Source: a bacterium
GTDB lineage: Bacteria; Patescibacteriota; CPR2; UBA1875; JAJYID01
DNA length: 50,591 nucleotides
Direction: 5' to 3'
Assembly: GCA_021796415.1 (NCBI GenBank)
Contig: JAJYJC010000006.1
Location: 1 to 50,591, forward strand
Both the position numbers and the translations under genes were made by a program. Of this stretch, positions 28,514-37,582 are shown piece after piece. Below the pieces are notes generated by a model, which was given only the letters and a program-made list of their open reading frames with translations, was not told the origin of the DNA and ran no database searches. Within the stretch, counting starts at the first letter, position 1, and every line of letters begins with the position of its first letter.

Positions 28514-29071
28514 CTATGCTCGTACTTTGACGGCTGACAATCTCTGCTTTAGCTGGGGCAGGAAGTATCTGACGGCTTCATAACTGCCAAAAAGCACGCC
28601 GACGTAGAAAAAGTCCCCAAGCACGGTGCCGCGAAAGAACGGCAGCCCCATTACGTAGCATTCCAGCATTCCTTGAAATGTTTTTGCGTAAAGCGGGGTA
28701 AATGCCCACACGGCGCCATTTGTAATGAAGTAGAAAAGCAGCGAACCGGTCAAAGTGCCAAACACAACATTTTTGACATTTTTTCTGCCCCGAATCCAGA
28801 GTCCGATAAATGAGATCAATATGAAACTTCCCCAGGTAAAAAATATTAAGTTGTGTAAGCCAATTATGGCATCCGATACCATCATGGCGGCAAGAGGCAG
28901 CCAGAGGGCGTATTTTTTATTCAGATAAGTCCCCGAGAAAAGCGCCACCGCGCCGACAGCGGCAAAGTTTGCCGGATGAGGAATCAATCTTGTGAATACC
29001 GCCAGCACCACCAGAAGTATTGCGATGATATTCTCGTCAATCAGTGATAATAACTTTTCTTTTTTTACCAT
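28514..29071 (-). CDS. DUF6580 putative transport membrane protein (predicted cobalamin S-component-like)
   Basis: A 185-aa protein with five to six membrane segments. The family pattern is clear: VFTRLIPHPANFAAVGAVALFSG, LWLPLAAMMVSDAIIGLH and LGDFFYVGVLFGSYEAVRYF. DUF6580 proteins resemble ECF transporter substrate-binding (S) components in size and topology. Start ATG 29071 overlaps the stop of the DUF4430 gene (ATGGTAA), with the GGAGG inside that gene. The neighbours (DUF4430, CobO, B12-dependent NrdJ) suggest cobalamin as the substrate; that is inference. No ECF ATPase or T-component is in the window. Confidence 0.78.
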   Translation of the reverse strand: MVKKEKLLSLIDENIIAILLVVLAVFTRLIPHPANFAAVGAVALFSGTYLNKKYALWLPLAAMMVSDAIIGLHNLIFFTWGSFILISFIGLWIRGRKNVKNVVFGTLTGSLLFYFITNGAVWAFTPLYAKTFQGMLECYVMGLPFFRGTVLGDFFYVGVLFGSYEAVRYFLPQLKQRLSAVKVRA

Positions 29072-29703
29072 GTCTCGAGCCTCCATTCGGTTACGTCATT
29101 ATTGTTTATTTTTAAATCTCCCGCGCCGACATCTGAATATGCGCCGTTGTAGTACAGCGCCCAGTAGGTTCCCCAAGTTACGTGGTCTTCAGCGGCAATG
29201 CTGCCTATTTTTGTAATCATCGGGCCAAAGGAATACATTTTGTAGTCTATCGGGAATCCATTTTGGCTGGACGCCCTGCCCAAGATATCAAATCCCGTAT
29301 CACCGCTTTTTAACGGCACGCTATAGCTCCCAAGCCCATCAATTTTTACGGTAGCGGTTTGGGCAACCGCGTCTTTTGCAACAGAAACCGTCTGCTTGTT
29401 TCCGGCAGCTGCCGCCTGTGCCGTTGCGGTAGTGGCTTTGCCCTCATCGTTTGTCTGCGCCGGCGCGTTTTGAGCGCTCGGCTTGGTCGTGCTGGTGGTT
29501 TTGGCTGCGCCGCTTGCGGCCGCTTGATTTCCGGTGCCGCTCTTTGTGGTTTGTGTTGTTTGCGTGCTGTTTGCCTGCTCTGACTTCGCCCGCATCTCTA
29601 AAACCTTGTTTGAGTTGGCAAAAAGGAGCGCGAATGCGGCAATCAGAACAATTCCGAGGGCATACACCCAATTTTTCCCTAACATTTTCATCTTCTCCTT
29701 CAT
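29065..29703 (-). CDS. DUF4430 (transcobalamin-like C-terminal domain) surface protein
   Basis: A 212-aa protein in three parts: a membrane anchor or signal at residues 11-30 (VYALGIVLIAAFALLFA), a Ser/Thr/Ala/Gln-rich disordered linker (about 40-105), and a C-terminal DUF4430 domain with SGDTGFDILGRASSQNGFPI, MITKIGSI and YWALYYNGAYSDVGAGDLKI. DUF4430 is related to the C-terminal domain of intrinsic factor and transcobalamin. The product is probably tethered outside the membrane to catch corrinoid for the DUF6580 protein. ATGA overlap with cobO. Confidence 0.85.
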   Translation of the reverse strand: MKEKMKMLGKNWVYALGIVLIAAFALLFANSNKVLEMRAKSEQANSTQTTQTTKSGTGNQAAASGAAKTTSTTKPSAQNAPAQTNDEGKATTATAQAAAAGNKQTVSVAKDAVAQTATVKIDGLGSYSVPLKSGDTGFDILGRASSQNGFPIDYKMYSFGPMITKIGSIAAEDHVTWGTYWALYYNGAYSDVGAGDLKINNNDVTEWRLETW

Positions 29704-30197
29704 GATTCGATTCCTTTCCTGGCTTTTACGCCTTTTTTGTAATAATGTTTAATCTCTTTCATTTCCGTCACCAGATCAGCTCTTTCGATCAAGTCTTTTG
29801 TCGCGCCCCTGCCGGTCAATACAACCTCGACATTCTCAGGAACCTTGTTGAGTAAATCCAAAACGGCATTTTCCGGGATTATTTTCAGATTCACGGCGGT
29901 TACAAGCTCATCGATTATAATCACTTGAAAATCCGAATAACTTTTTTCTGCAAAGTCGATTGCCTCAAGGACTTTCGCCTTCTCCTTTTCCCTATCGCTT
30001 TCTTTAAATATCCAGGTGCCGTTTCCAAAGTTTCTTGCGGTTATTTTGCCTATTTTTTTCAAGGATTCTATCTCTGAACTGCTGCCATCCTTTATAACCT
30101 GTAGAAATAAAACTTCGTAATATTTTGAAGCTCGCGCAGCTAACCCAACTGCGGCTGTCGTTTTCCCCTTTCCATCACCTGTATAAATTTGAATCAT
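29700..30197 (-). CDS. cobO: Cob(I)alamin adenosyltransferase (CobO/BtuR type)
   Basis: A 165-aa enzyme that forms adenosylcobalamin from cob(I)alamin and ATP. The P-loop GDGKGKTTAAVGLA is at residues 7-20 and VIIIDELVTAVNLKII the Walker B-like strand; EVVLTGRGAT is the third family motif. The start at 30197 has GGAG upstream; the track's longer start reads through the nrdJ-cobO gap. It lies directly between nrdJ, which needs its product, and the predicted corrinoid-capture genes. Confidence 0.93.
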   Translation of the reverse strand: MIQIYTGDGKGKTTAAVGLAARASKYYEVLFLQVIKDGSSSEIESLKKIGKITARNFGNGTWIFKESDREKEKAKVLEAIDFAEKSYSDFQVIIIDELVTAVNLKIIPENAVLDLLNKVPENVEVVLTGRGATKDLIERADLVTEMKEIKHYYKKGVKARKGIES

Positions 30198-30273
30198 CTC
30201 ACTCCTTGGTTGGCGGTTTTGTGCTAATCGAAAAGTCGACTCACCCATACGCCAATTTACCCATTCGCCTATT

Positions 30274-32574
30274 TTATCCGCACTCCGAGTAGCCGCAACT
30301 TCGGCAAACCATGCAGCCGCCCTCGTATTCAATGGGTCCGCCGCACTCCCTGCAAATGCCTCCGATGTAGTTGCCTTCCTTGGACTCCTTGACCGCCGCT
30401 TGTGTGTCCGGTACTTCTATTTTTAGCGTTTGGCCGTTGGCCGCATTCTCCTCTTTCACTATGCCAAGCGTCGGTGGAGATGTGAACATCTCAAGCGCCT
30501 TTGCTATTGCGTCAGAGCAGGACGTAACTCTCTCCGGCCCGAAGCCAAACGGCCTATGACAAGTGATGTTTTTCAGGTGTTTTATGATGATTTTTGGATC
30601 AATATCGCTGCGAAGAGCAGTAGATACCATACGGCTGATCGCTTCTGCCTGAGAAGCAGCGCAGCCTCCGGCCTTGCCCATGGCGGAAAAGAGCTCAAAC
30701 GGTTTGCCGTTTTCGTCCTCATTTACCGTCACGTATAGCTTACCGCAACCTGTCATTATCTGGATGGTCTTACCAAATGTTACTTTATTTCTCTGGCGGA
30801 CAATTCTATGTTCGTTTGAGATCTGTATCGCTTCTTGTTCACCTTTTTTGTTCACTTTTCCGATGTTTAGAACCTGCTCATCTCTGCTGCCGTCGCGATA
30901 AATGGTAACCCCCTTGCAATCCAAGCTATACGCAAGTTTGTAAACTTCGGCGACATCTTCTTTTGTAGCCGAATTTGAGAAATTAACTGTTTTGGATACT
31001 GCATTATCCGTGTATTTCTGGAAAGCTGCCTGAATCTTGATGTGCCAGATCGGAGATACATCATGAGCCACCACAAACACATCCTGCACCTCTTCGGGAA
31101 CACCTCCCGCACCCTTCACGGTTCCGCTTTTTGCTATCTCCTTCATGAGCTCTTCTGAGTAGAATCCCATTTTCTTTGCAATACTTAAAAATATCGGATT
31201 CGTCATGACAAGCTCATCCTTGTCCATTACGTTTTTAATGAAGCTAACGGCAAAAAGAGGCTCAACACCGCTTGAAGCATCTGCAATCATGCTTATTGTA
31301 CCTGTTGGCGCGATTGTTGTGATGGTGGCATTTCTGACCCTCTGGCCTTTTTTCTCGTAAGCACTGCCTTTCCAGTTCGGAAACACTCCTCGCTCTTTTG
31401 CCAGCTCCATAGACATCGCTCTGCCCTCGCTTTGGATAAAGCTCATGACTTCTTCCGCCGCATTCACTGCTTCTTCTGAGTTGTATGGCACTTGAAGCTG
31501 AACCAGCATGTCGGCAAAACCCATGACGCCAAGGCCTATTTTCCGGTTTGCTCGCGTCATGTTGCCAATGGCTTCAATGGGATACTTATTTACATCAATT
31601 ACATCATCCAGAAATCGAACGGCAAGACGGGTAATTTCCCTTAGCCTCACCCAGTCAATTTTTCCATCTTCGACAAATTTAGCAAGGTTGATAGATCCCA
31701 GGTTGCATGATTCGTATGGCAAAAGCGGCTGCTCTCCGCAAGGATTTGTGCTTTCTATGTCACCGATGTGCGGAGTGGGGTTTTCTTTGTTTATTCTGTC
31801 TATAAAAACTATACCCGGCTCGCCGTTTTTCCATGCCTGCTTAACGATAAGATCAAATGTCTCTCTGGCAGATAGTGAACCTGCCTTTTTGCCGGTGCGC
31901 GGAGAGATGAGGTCATACTCACCATCTTTTTCAACAGCTTTCATAAATTTTTCCGTTACCGCTACCGAGATATTGAAGTTGTTCAAGGAGCCGTTATCTT
32001 CTTTACAGGTAATAAACTCTAAAATGTCAGGATGATCTACGCGAAGCATTCCCATATTTGCCCCGCGCCTGGTGCCGCCCTGCTTTACCGTTTCCGTTGA
32101 TGCGTTATAGGCTGTCATGAAGGTAATCGGGCCCGATGCTACTCCGCTGGTTGATTTAACCCTTGAACCTTTCTCGCGAAGCCTTGAAAATGAAAATCCT
32201 GTACCGCCGCCGCTTTGATGTATGAGGGCAGTATCTCGGAGTGTACCGAAAATTCCTGCCATATCGTCCTCTACCGGCAAAACAAAGCACGCAGACAACT
32301 GGCCCAAATCCTTGCCGGCATTCATTAGTGTGGGCGAGTTGGGCAAAAAATCAAGAGAGGAGATCATATCATAAAATGCACGCGCTACTTCCTTTTCTCC
32401 TGGACTTTTGGGATATTTTCGCTCCGCTTTTGCCACAGATGAGGCAACACGCCCAAAAAGCTCTTCCGGCGTTTCTATAACCTTCCCTTTGTCATCTTTT
32501 AAGAGATAACGCCTCTTTAAAACCTCCGTAGCTGCCTGAGACAACCTTACCCGCGTTTTTGTGTTTGTTTTCAT
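30274..32574 (-). CDS. nrdJ: Ribonucleotide reductase class II, adenosylcobalamin-dependent
   Basis: A 766-aa class II reductase that makes dNDPs with adenosylcobalamin as radical source. SACFVLPVEDD carries the first redox Cys, HQSGGGTGFSFSRLR the phosphate-binding loop, NPCGEQPLLPYESCNLGSIN the active-site Cys-Glu region, and IAPTGTISMIAD a late motif. The C-terminus has CRECGGPIEYEGGCMVCRSC, a zinc-ribbon-like or redox-relay tail. No B2 subunit or anaerobic activase is seen, so DNA synthesis depends on B12. AAGGAGAG precedes the ATG. It is downstream of nrdR by 103 bases. Confidence 0.96.
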   Translation of the reverse strand: MKTNTKTRVRLSQAATEVLKRRYLLKDDKGKVIETPEELFGRVASSVAKAERKYPKSPGEKEVARAFYDMISSLDFLPNSPTLMNAGKDLGQLSACFVLPVEDDMAGIFGTLRDTALIHQSGGGTGFSFSRLREKGSRVKSTSGVASGPITFMTAYNASTETVKQGGTRRGANMGMLRVDHPDILEFITCKEDNGSLNNFNISVAVTEKFMKAVEKDGEYDLISPRTGKKAGSLSARETFDLIVKQAWKNGEPGIVFIDRINKENPTPHIGDIESTNPCGEQPLLPYESCNLGSINLAKFVEDGKIDWVRLREITRLAVRFLDDVIDVNKYPIEAIGNMTRANRKIGLGVMGFADMLVQLQVPYNSEEAVNAAEEVMSFIQSEGRAMSMELAKERGVFPNWKGSAYEKKGQRVRNATITTIAPTGTISMIADASSGVEPLFAVSFIKNVMDKDELVMTNPIFLSIAKKMGFYSEELMKEIAKSGTVKGAGGVPEEVQDVFVVAHDVSPIWHIKIQAAFQKYTDNAVSKTVNFSNSATKEDVAEVYKLAYSLDCKGVTIYRDGSRDEQVLNIGKVNKKGEQEAIQISNEHRIVRQRNKVTFGKTIQIMTGCGKLYVTVNEDENGKPFELFSAMGKAGGCAASQAEAISRMVSTALRSDIDPKIIIKHLKNITCHRPFGFGPERVTSCSDAIAKALEMFTSPPTLGIVKEENAANGQTLKIEVPDTQAAVKESKEGNYIGGICRECGGPIEYEGGCMVCRSCGYSECG

Positions 32575-32677
32575 AACTCTCCTTCCGCCTGCAACAGAAA
32601 ATTAGCCCCCTCTTTCTGTTAATTTTATTTAAACTTTTATATGTTCCTTACCGCCCAGTCACCCAATCCCTAACTGC

Positions 32678-33124
32678 CTAACTTATGTTTTCCAATTCTT
32701 TCTTGAAGCTATCTATCGTTTCAAATGACTTGTATACCGATGCGAAGCGTAAATATGCCACGTCATCCAACTCTTTTAATTTGCTTAATACAATGTCGCC
32801 CACTTCTGTGCTTTTTATCTTTGTTATCCCCTTTGAATAGATCTCTTTCTCTATCCGGGAAATAAACTCCTCTATCCGAACTTCTGAAATAGGCCTTTTT
32901 TCAAGGGCCTTTTCAATCCCGCTTCTCAACTTTTCTTTTGAAAAGATTTCTTTCTGGCCGTCCTTTTTTACGACCACAAGAGTAGCAGACTCAATCCTCT
33001 CATAAGTTGTAAACCTGAAGCCGCAAGCTTCGCATTCCCTTCGCCTTCTGATAGTTTGGTCTCCCTCTGCGTTTCTCTTTTCCAAAACCCTTATTTTGTT
33101 TGCCTTGCATTCGGGACAATTCAT
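32678..33124 (-). CDS. nrdR: Transcriptional repressor NrdR
   Basis: A 148-aa regulator. The zinc ribbon is MNCPEC...CEACGFRFTTYE at residues 3-42, followed by the ATP-cone (VVVKKDGQKEIFSKEKLRSG). It senses nucleotide levels and represses ribonucleotide reductase genes at NrdR boxes. Being first in the run nrdR-nrdJ-cobO-DUF4430-DUF6580 behind a promoter with an NrdR-box-like sequence, it probably controls itself and the whole run. Confidence 0.96.
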   Translation of the reverse strand: MNCPECKANKIRVLEKRNAEGDQTIRRRRECEACGFRFTTYERIESATLVVVKKDGQKEIFSKEKLRSGIEKALEKRPISEVRIEEFISRIEKEIYSKGITKIKSTEVGDIVLSKLKELDDVAYLRFASVYKSFETIDSFKKELENIS

Positions 33125-33169
33125 GCTTATCTCGTTTATTAAATTACTCTACCGCTAGCGTTTAGAAAA

Positions 33170-33198
33170 ATGATAAGACGCTAGATATAGTGTGTCAA
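33170..33198 (-). promoter_or_regulatory. nrdR promoter with an embedded NrdR box
   Basis: TTGACA (33193-33198), 17 bp, TATCAT (33170-33175). The spacer holds ACACTATATCTAGCGT (33178-33193), which fits the known NrdR box acaCwAtATaTwGtgt at 14 of 16 positions. I see only one box, not the usual tandem pair. The rest of the 307-base gap 33125-33431 holds A/T-rich sequence and the ftsZ terminator. Confidence 0.75.
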
Positions 33199-33371
33199 GA
33201 CTTTTATTTTTCCACAAGTTTTACCCAATATTTTAAGCACGTTTTGGGATAATCAACACACGGTAGTACACAGCCTCGCTCCTAATTTTCAAATTTACGC
33301 GATAGCAAAATCTTGAAAATGTCCTGACTTTAGGCAAGCCACATCAGGCACTAGAATGACATAATCCCATC

Positions 33372-33399
33372 AAAAAAAGCCCCGTTACCGAAGCTTTTT
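33372..33399 (-). terminator. Terminator of ftsZ
   Basis: AAAAAGC/GCTTTTT stem with inner TCG/CG pairing and a U-tract on the minus strand. Confidence 0.75.
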
Positions 33400-33431
33400 C
33401 AAATTTCAAATTGTAAATTTTAAATTCTTTA

Positions 33432-34508
33432 CTATTCCATCCTCTTTCTGATGAACGCCGGTATTTCCAGATCGTCCTCTATCTCATCTTCGAATGTGTC
33501 ATCTGGCTCAAACATCGTTTTTGAGGTGTCAATGGCACCGACAGATGTCGTCTTCGGTCCCTCAAATCCGGTTGCGATAACAGTAATTTGGAGCTCGTTC
33601 GAAAGGCTTGGGTCTATAACCGCGCCAAATATGATATTTGCGTCCGGATCAACTGCTTCAGTAATGATTTTGGCTGCTTCGTCTATTTCGAACATACCTA
33701 AATCGTTTCCGCCTGTTACATTAAAGAGGACTCCCTTGGCGCCATTAATTGAAAGTTCAAGAAGCGGGGAGTTGATGGCTTTTCTTGCTGCCTCAACGGC
33801 CCTGTTTTCACCGCTGCCCATGCCGATACCCATCAGAGCTGAGCCGGCATCAGACATTATCATCTTTACATCGGCAAAGTCGACGTTGATAAGGCCGTGG
33901 ATGGTGATTAAGTCGGATATGCCCTGCACACCCTGTCTCAAAACATCATCAACAACAGAGAAAGCTTCGAGCATTGTGGTTTTCTTTTCTATAGTTTGGA
34001 GCAATCTATCGTTTGGGATTGTGATTAAAGTGTCTACGTGCTCATTTAGGTCTTCTATACCTTCATCAGCGGATCTTTTTCTCTTTTCTCCTTCAAAGGC
34101 AAACGGCTTGGTTACAAATCCTACTGTGAGCGCGCCAACCTGCCTGGAAATAGATGCCACCACCGGTGCAGCACCGGTTCCTGTCCCGCCGCCTTCACCG
34201 CAAGTTACAAAAACCATATCTGCGCCTTTTAGCGCTTCTTCTATATCTTCGCTTGATTCCTCGGCGGCCTTTTTCCCGACTTCGGGATCGCTGCCTGCGC
34301 CAAGACCTCTTGTAATGGTTTTTCCAATATGAATTTTCTTTTTTGCTTTGCTGGCTTGAAGGCTTTGCGCATCTGTATTTACACCTATAAACTCAACGCC
34401 TTTTACGCCTGTGTCGACCATTCTGTTTATAACATTGATACCACTGCCACCTACGCCGACAACTTTTATTTGCGCAAATGATTCCATACTCGGCTTTATT
34501 TCAGCCAT
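33432..34508 (-). CDS. ftsZ: Cell division protein FtsZ
   Basis: A 358-aa tubulin homologue. [15 protein letters not shown] starts the GTPase domain, [16 protein letters not shown] is the tubulin signature, and [22 protein letters not shown] carries the T7 loop Asp residues. The C-terminal peptide [13 protein letters not shown] is the conserved FtsA-binding tail. AGGAGGTAAATC precedes the ATG. It has its own promoter, since ftsA upstream ends in a terminator. Confidence 0.98.
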   Translation of the reverse strand: MAEIKPSMESFAQIKVVGVGGSGINVINRMVDTGVKGVEFIGVNTDAQSLQASKAKKKIHIGKTITRGLGAGSDPEVGKKAAEESSEDIEEALKGADMVFVTCGEGGGTGTGAAPVVASISRQVGALTVGFVTKPFAFEGEKRKRSADEGIEDLNEHVDTLITIPNDRLLQTIEKKTTMLEAFSVVDDVLRQGVQGISDLITIHGLINVDFADVKMIMSDAGSALMGIGMGSGENRAVEAARKAINSPLLELSINGAKGVLFNVTGGNDLGMFEIDEAAKIITEAVDPDANIIFGAVIDPSLSNELQITVIATGFEGPKTTSVGAIDTSKTMFEPDDTFEDEIEDDLEIPAFIRKRME

Positions 34509-34584
34509 CTGATTTACCTCCTATTTTGTTTAGATTTCCCAAACATTTAAGTCCAATATTTTTTTCCAACATCCAATGGATTTT

Positions 34585-34613
34585 ATTGTATAGCTTTTTT
34601 ATACTCGATGCAA
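34585..34613 (-). promoter_or_regulatory. Promoter of ftsZ
   Basis: TTGCAT (34608-34613), 17 bp, TACAAT (34585-34590) on the minus strand. Confidence 0.6.
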
Positions 34614-34764
34614 TACTTTTTTTGTGTTTGTTCTATATTGTTATTCAACATAGCCTCAGAAAAGGTTATTTTATCAATTTTGCATTTTAAAAATTTGCTG
34701 GGAATTTAGAGTTTTTGGTTCGCTTTCCACATAGTTATAATGCTGTCTTTTTATAAAAAATAAC

Positions 34765-34795
34765 AAAAAAGGCCCATGTATTTGGGTCCTTTTTA
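34765..34795 (-). terminator. Terminator between ftsA and ftsZ
   Basis: AAAAAGG-a-CCCA/TGGGCCTTTTTT stem with a U-tract on the minus strand, directly after ftsA. Confidence 0.85.
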
Positions 34796-34805
34796 TTGGG
34801 AAATA

Positions 34806-36032
34806 CTAGGGTAAAAAGGTCTTAAAGACTTTCCTTATTTTATTTATGGCCACGCCCACCTGTTTGCTGCCGCCCGAGTTCTCTGCTTCTTCAAATTGAT
34901 AGAGCATCAGCCCAACGGCCGTAGAAAACCTGGGATCGTATATCTTGTCAACTATTCCCTTGAGGTTGTGCGGTTTGCCGATAATGCAAGGGAGCTTCAG
35001 GATAGATTTAGCAACACTATCTATATCTTCGAGCTTCGCGCCGCCGCCCGTCAGAATCGCTCCCCCGGGAAGCTGCCCATCTCTGTTTATTTTCCTCAGC
35101 TCGCCTTTTATAAGCATAAACATCTCATGCAGCCGCGCTTCTATAATCTCTGCCACATGTTTTCTGGGAATTATACCATCTTCGTTTATATCAATCTCTG
35201 ATAAATCTATCTTTTCCTTTTCAGCCACTGATTTTGCCAAAGAAGTGCCGTACTTTATCTTTACTTTCTCCGCCACATCTATAGATGTCCTTAGGCCAAT
35301 GGCGATGTCGTTTGTGATATGCATGGCGCCAATCGGCAGCACGCTTGTATATAATGGCTTTTCATCTTCATAAACTATAATGCCCGTTGTGCTGGCGCCG
35401 ATATCGAGAACCACGCAGCCTAATTCCTTCTCTCTTTTTGACGCTACTGCTTTTGAAGCGGCCAATGGACCTGCGATTATATCTTCTATGGCTATGCCGG
35501 CTTGCGAAACGCTTTTTTGCAAATTTTTGACAGCAGGCTGGGAAACCGCGATTATCTGCACTTCTCCTTCCAGCCTTATGCCTGTCATGCCCACCGGATC
35601 TTTAACCCCTTCCTGGCCGTCTACGCTGTAAATACGCGGAATAATGTGCAAAATCTCTTTATTGGTCGGTACTTGTATCGCCTGAGCTGCTTCTTCTACT
35701 CGAATGGTATCCTCGTATGTCACCTCCTGATTCGCCTTGCCCACGGCAACCACGCCCTTTGAGGTCATGGAGCCAATGTGGCTACCATTGATATTCACTG
35801 TTGCGCTATCTAGCTGTATTCCAGCCATGCGCTCCGCTATTTCCATACTTTCTGAGATACCGCTAACCGTTTCCTCTATCTCATTTACAAGGCCTTTTCT
35901 GACACCCGTTGTAAATGATGTTCCAAGGCCTATAACATCCAGCGTCCCTTCCTCATTTACCATTCCGACAACACTAGAGATTTTGAAGCTTCCTATATCA
36001 AGGCCGACATATATTTCTTCTTGCTTTGCCAT
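34806..36032 (-). CDS. ftsA: Cell division protein FtsA
   Basis: A 408-aa actin-family protein that links FtsZ to the membrane. VGLDIGSFKISSVVG is the phosphate 1 motif, VVLDIGASTTGIIVY phosphate 2 and GAILTGGGAKLEDI the adenosine motif. The C-terminal GVAINKIRKVFKTFLP is the amphipathic membrane-binding helix. TATAAA lies six bases before the ATG and there is no Shine-Dalgarno, so the mRNA is probably leaderless. Confidence 0.97.
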   Translation of the reverse strand: MAKQEEIYVGLDIGSFKISSVVGMVNEEGTLDVIGLGTSFTTGVRKGLVNEIEETVSGISESMEIAERMAGIQLDSATVNINGSHIGSMTSKGVVAVGKANQEVTYEDTIRVEEAAQAIQVPTNKEILHIIPRIYSVDGQEGVKDPVGMTGIRLEGEVQIIAVSQPAVKNLQKSVSQAGIAIEDIIAGPLAASKAVASKREKELGCVVLDIGASTTGIIVYEDEKPLYTSVLPIGAMHITNDIAIGLRTSIDVAEKVKIKYGTSLAKSVAEKEKIDLSEIDINEDGIIPRKHVAEIIEARLHEMFMLIKGELRKINRDGQLPGGAILTGGGAKLEDIDSVAKSILKLPCIIGKPHNLKGIVDKIYDPRFSTAVGLMLYQFEEAENSGGSKQVGVAINKIRKVFKTFLP

Positions 36033-36038
36033 TTACGT

Positions 36039-36044
36039 TTTATA
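36039..36044 (-). promoter_or_regulatory. -10 box of ftsA, leaderless start
   Basis: TATAAA, six bases, ATG at 36032. No TGn extension and a weak -35. Confidence 0.5.
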
Positions 36045-36206
36045 TTCCAGGTTAACTTATAACTTTGATTATTATATAAACTTAACTGCGCCTTTGCAAA
36101 CAATTAAGCTAATTTTCAAGTGCCAATTTTCAGTTTTCAATAAATTTTCAATGATGCAATGATGCAATGTAGAATCACTGAAAATTATAAATTGTGAATT
36201 AAAAAT

Positions 36207-36953
36207 TCACGCAGTGAGTATATCGTACCCGCGCTTTGTTACCGCAATAGTGTGCTCAAAATGCGACGACATGCCCCCATCGATCGTGCTGTAAGTCCAG
36301 CCGTCATCCCCAAGCCTTAAATCAAATCCCTTTTCTGCAAGCATGGGCTCAATGGCCAGGGTCATGCCTTCTTTTAAGATTACGCCCGTGCCTTTTTTAC
36401 CAAAATTCGCAATCGAAGGCTCTTCGTGTATTTCTCTTCCTATGCCATGTCCTGCAAGGCTCCGAATTACGGAAAAATCTTTGGATTCAATGTACTTTTG
36501 TATCTCGGCCGAAACATCGCCAAGATAAGCGCCATCTTTAATTTTTTTCGCGCCTTTGAAGAATGACTTTTCCGCCGCATCTATCAATTTCTTTTTAATG
36601 GGGTCAATTTTCCCAATGCCGAATGTTATGGCGGCATCAGTATTAAAACCCTTGTGCAAGACCCCAAAATCAAGCGACAGCATATCCCCTTCCTTCAAAA
36701 TTTTGTCTTTTTTGGGCACACCATGGACGATCTCATCATTTACGGAAGCGCAGACATTGTATCCATAGTTCTGGTAACCCCTAAAGGCCGGCATTACCTT
36801 GTATTTCAAGCAAAGCCTGCCGACATACTTGTCGATGTCAAGGGTGCTCATCCCGGGACGCGAAAAATCCTTCGCCTCTTTCAAAACGAGAGCTAGGATA
36901 TGCCCGCCCTCTCGCATTATTTCAATTTCCTTTTTTGTTTTAATACTTATCAT
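36207..36953 (-). CDS. map: Methionine aminopeptidase, type I
   Basis: A 248-aa enzyme that removes the initiator Met. Metal ligands are in LDFGVLHKGFNTDAAITFG (Asp, Asp), AGHGIGREIHEEP (His), TLAIEPM (Glu) and SSHFEHTIAVT (Glu). SVNDEIVHGVP is the substrate-side motif. It overlaps adk by ATGA at the end of the yqeY-ybeY-adk-map run. Confidence 0.97.
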   Translation of the reverse strand: MISIKTKKEIEIMREGGHILALVLKEAKDFSRPGMSTLDIDKYVGRLCLKYKVMPAFRGYQNYGYNVCASVNDEIVHGVPKKDKILKEGDMLSLDFGVLHKGFNTDAAITFGIGKIDPIKKKLIDAAEKSFFKGAKKIKDGAYLGDVSAEIQKYIESKDFSVIRSLAGHGIGREIHEEPSIANFGKKGTGVILKEGMTLAIEPMLAEKGFDLRLGDDGWTYSTIDGGMSSHFEHTIAVTKRGYDILTA

Positions 36954-37582
36954 TGTGCTTTTAGTGCATGGCGTCGATCCAGTACATCAAATATCCTTTG
37001 TGTAATCTCGTCATACGACCCTATCCCGTTTATCTCTTCGAACTCGCCTTTTTCCTTAAAGTATTTTACGAGTGGGGTTGTTTCCTTGTTGAATATTGCT
37101 ATCCTTTGCTTTACCGCCTCCTCTGTGTCGTCTTTCCTTCTTATCATTTCTGTCCCACACTTACATTTTCCTGGCGCATCGCCGATGGCGCCACATTCTG
37201 GACATGTATACCTAGTGCTGATTCTTTTTATAGCCTCCTCTTCGGTTATATTAATCATTAACGCAAGGGTCTTAAACTCGTGCCTGCCAGCAATCCTTTT
37301 ATACATCTCTAGTTGTCTTTCGGAACGAGGAAATCCATCAAACAATACTTTCTGACTTGCATCTAAACTTTCAATTTTTTCTTCTACTGTAGCCTCAACG
37401 ATATCGTCAGGTACTAAGACACCTTTTTGCTGAGCTTCGCTTATCCTTGGCTCAGTTTCAGCCTTTTCTCTTAGAAGCTGTCCAACAGATATTCCTTCGT
37501 ACTGATATTTTTCCATAACCCTCTCGGCTTGCGTGCCTTTTCCTGAACCTTGCATTCCAAAAAGCAAAAGAACTTCTCTCAT
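36950..37582 (-). CDS. adk: Adenylate kinase
   Basis: A 210-aa kinase (AMP + ATP to 2 ADP). LLFGMQGSGKGTQAE is the P-loop, DGFPRSERQLE the NMP-binding motif, and the LID carries a Cys-type zinc site (YTCPECGAIGDAPGKCKCG). The start at 37582 overlaps the ybeY stop (ATGA), with GGAGG upstream; the six extra N-terminal residues of the track are rejected. Confidence 0.96.
   Translation of the reverse strand: MREVLLLFGMQGSGKGTQAERVMEKYQYEGISVGQLLREKAETEPRISEAQQKGVLVPDDIVEATVEEKIESLDASQKVLFDGFPRSERQLEMYKRIAGRHEFKTLALMINITEEEAIKRISTRYTCPECGAIGDAPGKCKCGTEMIRRKDDTEEAVKQRIAIFNKETTPLVKYFKEKGEFEEINGIGSYDEITQRIFDVLDRRHALKAQ

Noticed and set aside
32575-33431. Cobalamin riboswitch before nrdJ or nrdR
   Set aside because: No B12-box-like sequence and the 103-base nrdR-nrdJ gap is too short; only an AACAGAA/TTCTGTT hairpin is present.
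33451-34332. 293-aa plus-strand ORF opposite ftsZ
   Set aside because: Ser/Pro-rich antisense shadow of a strongly conserved gene with no start signals of its own.
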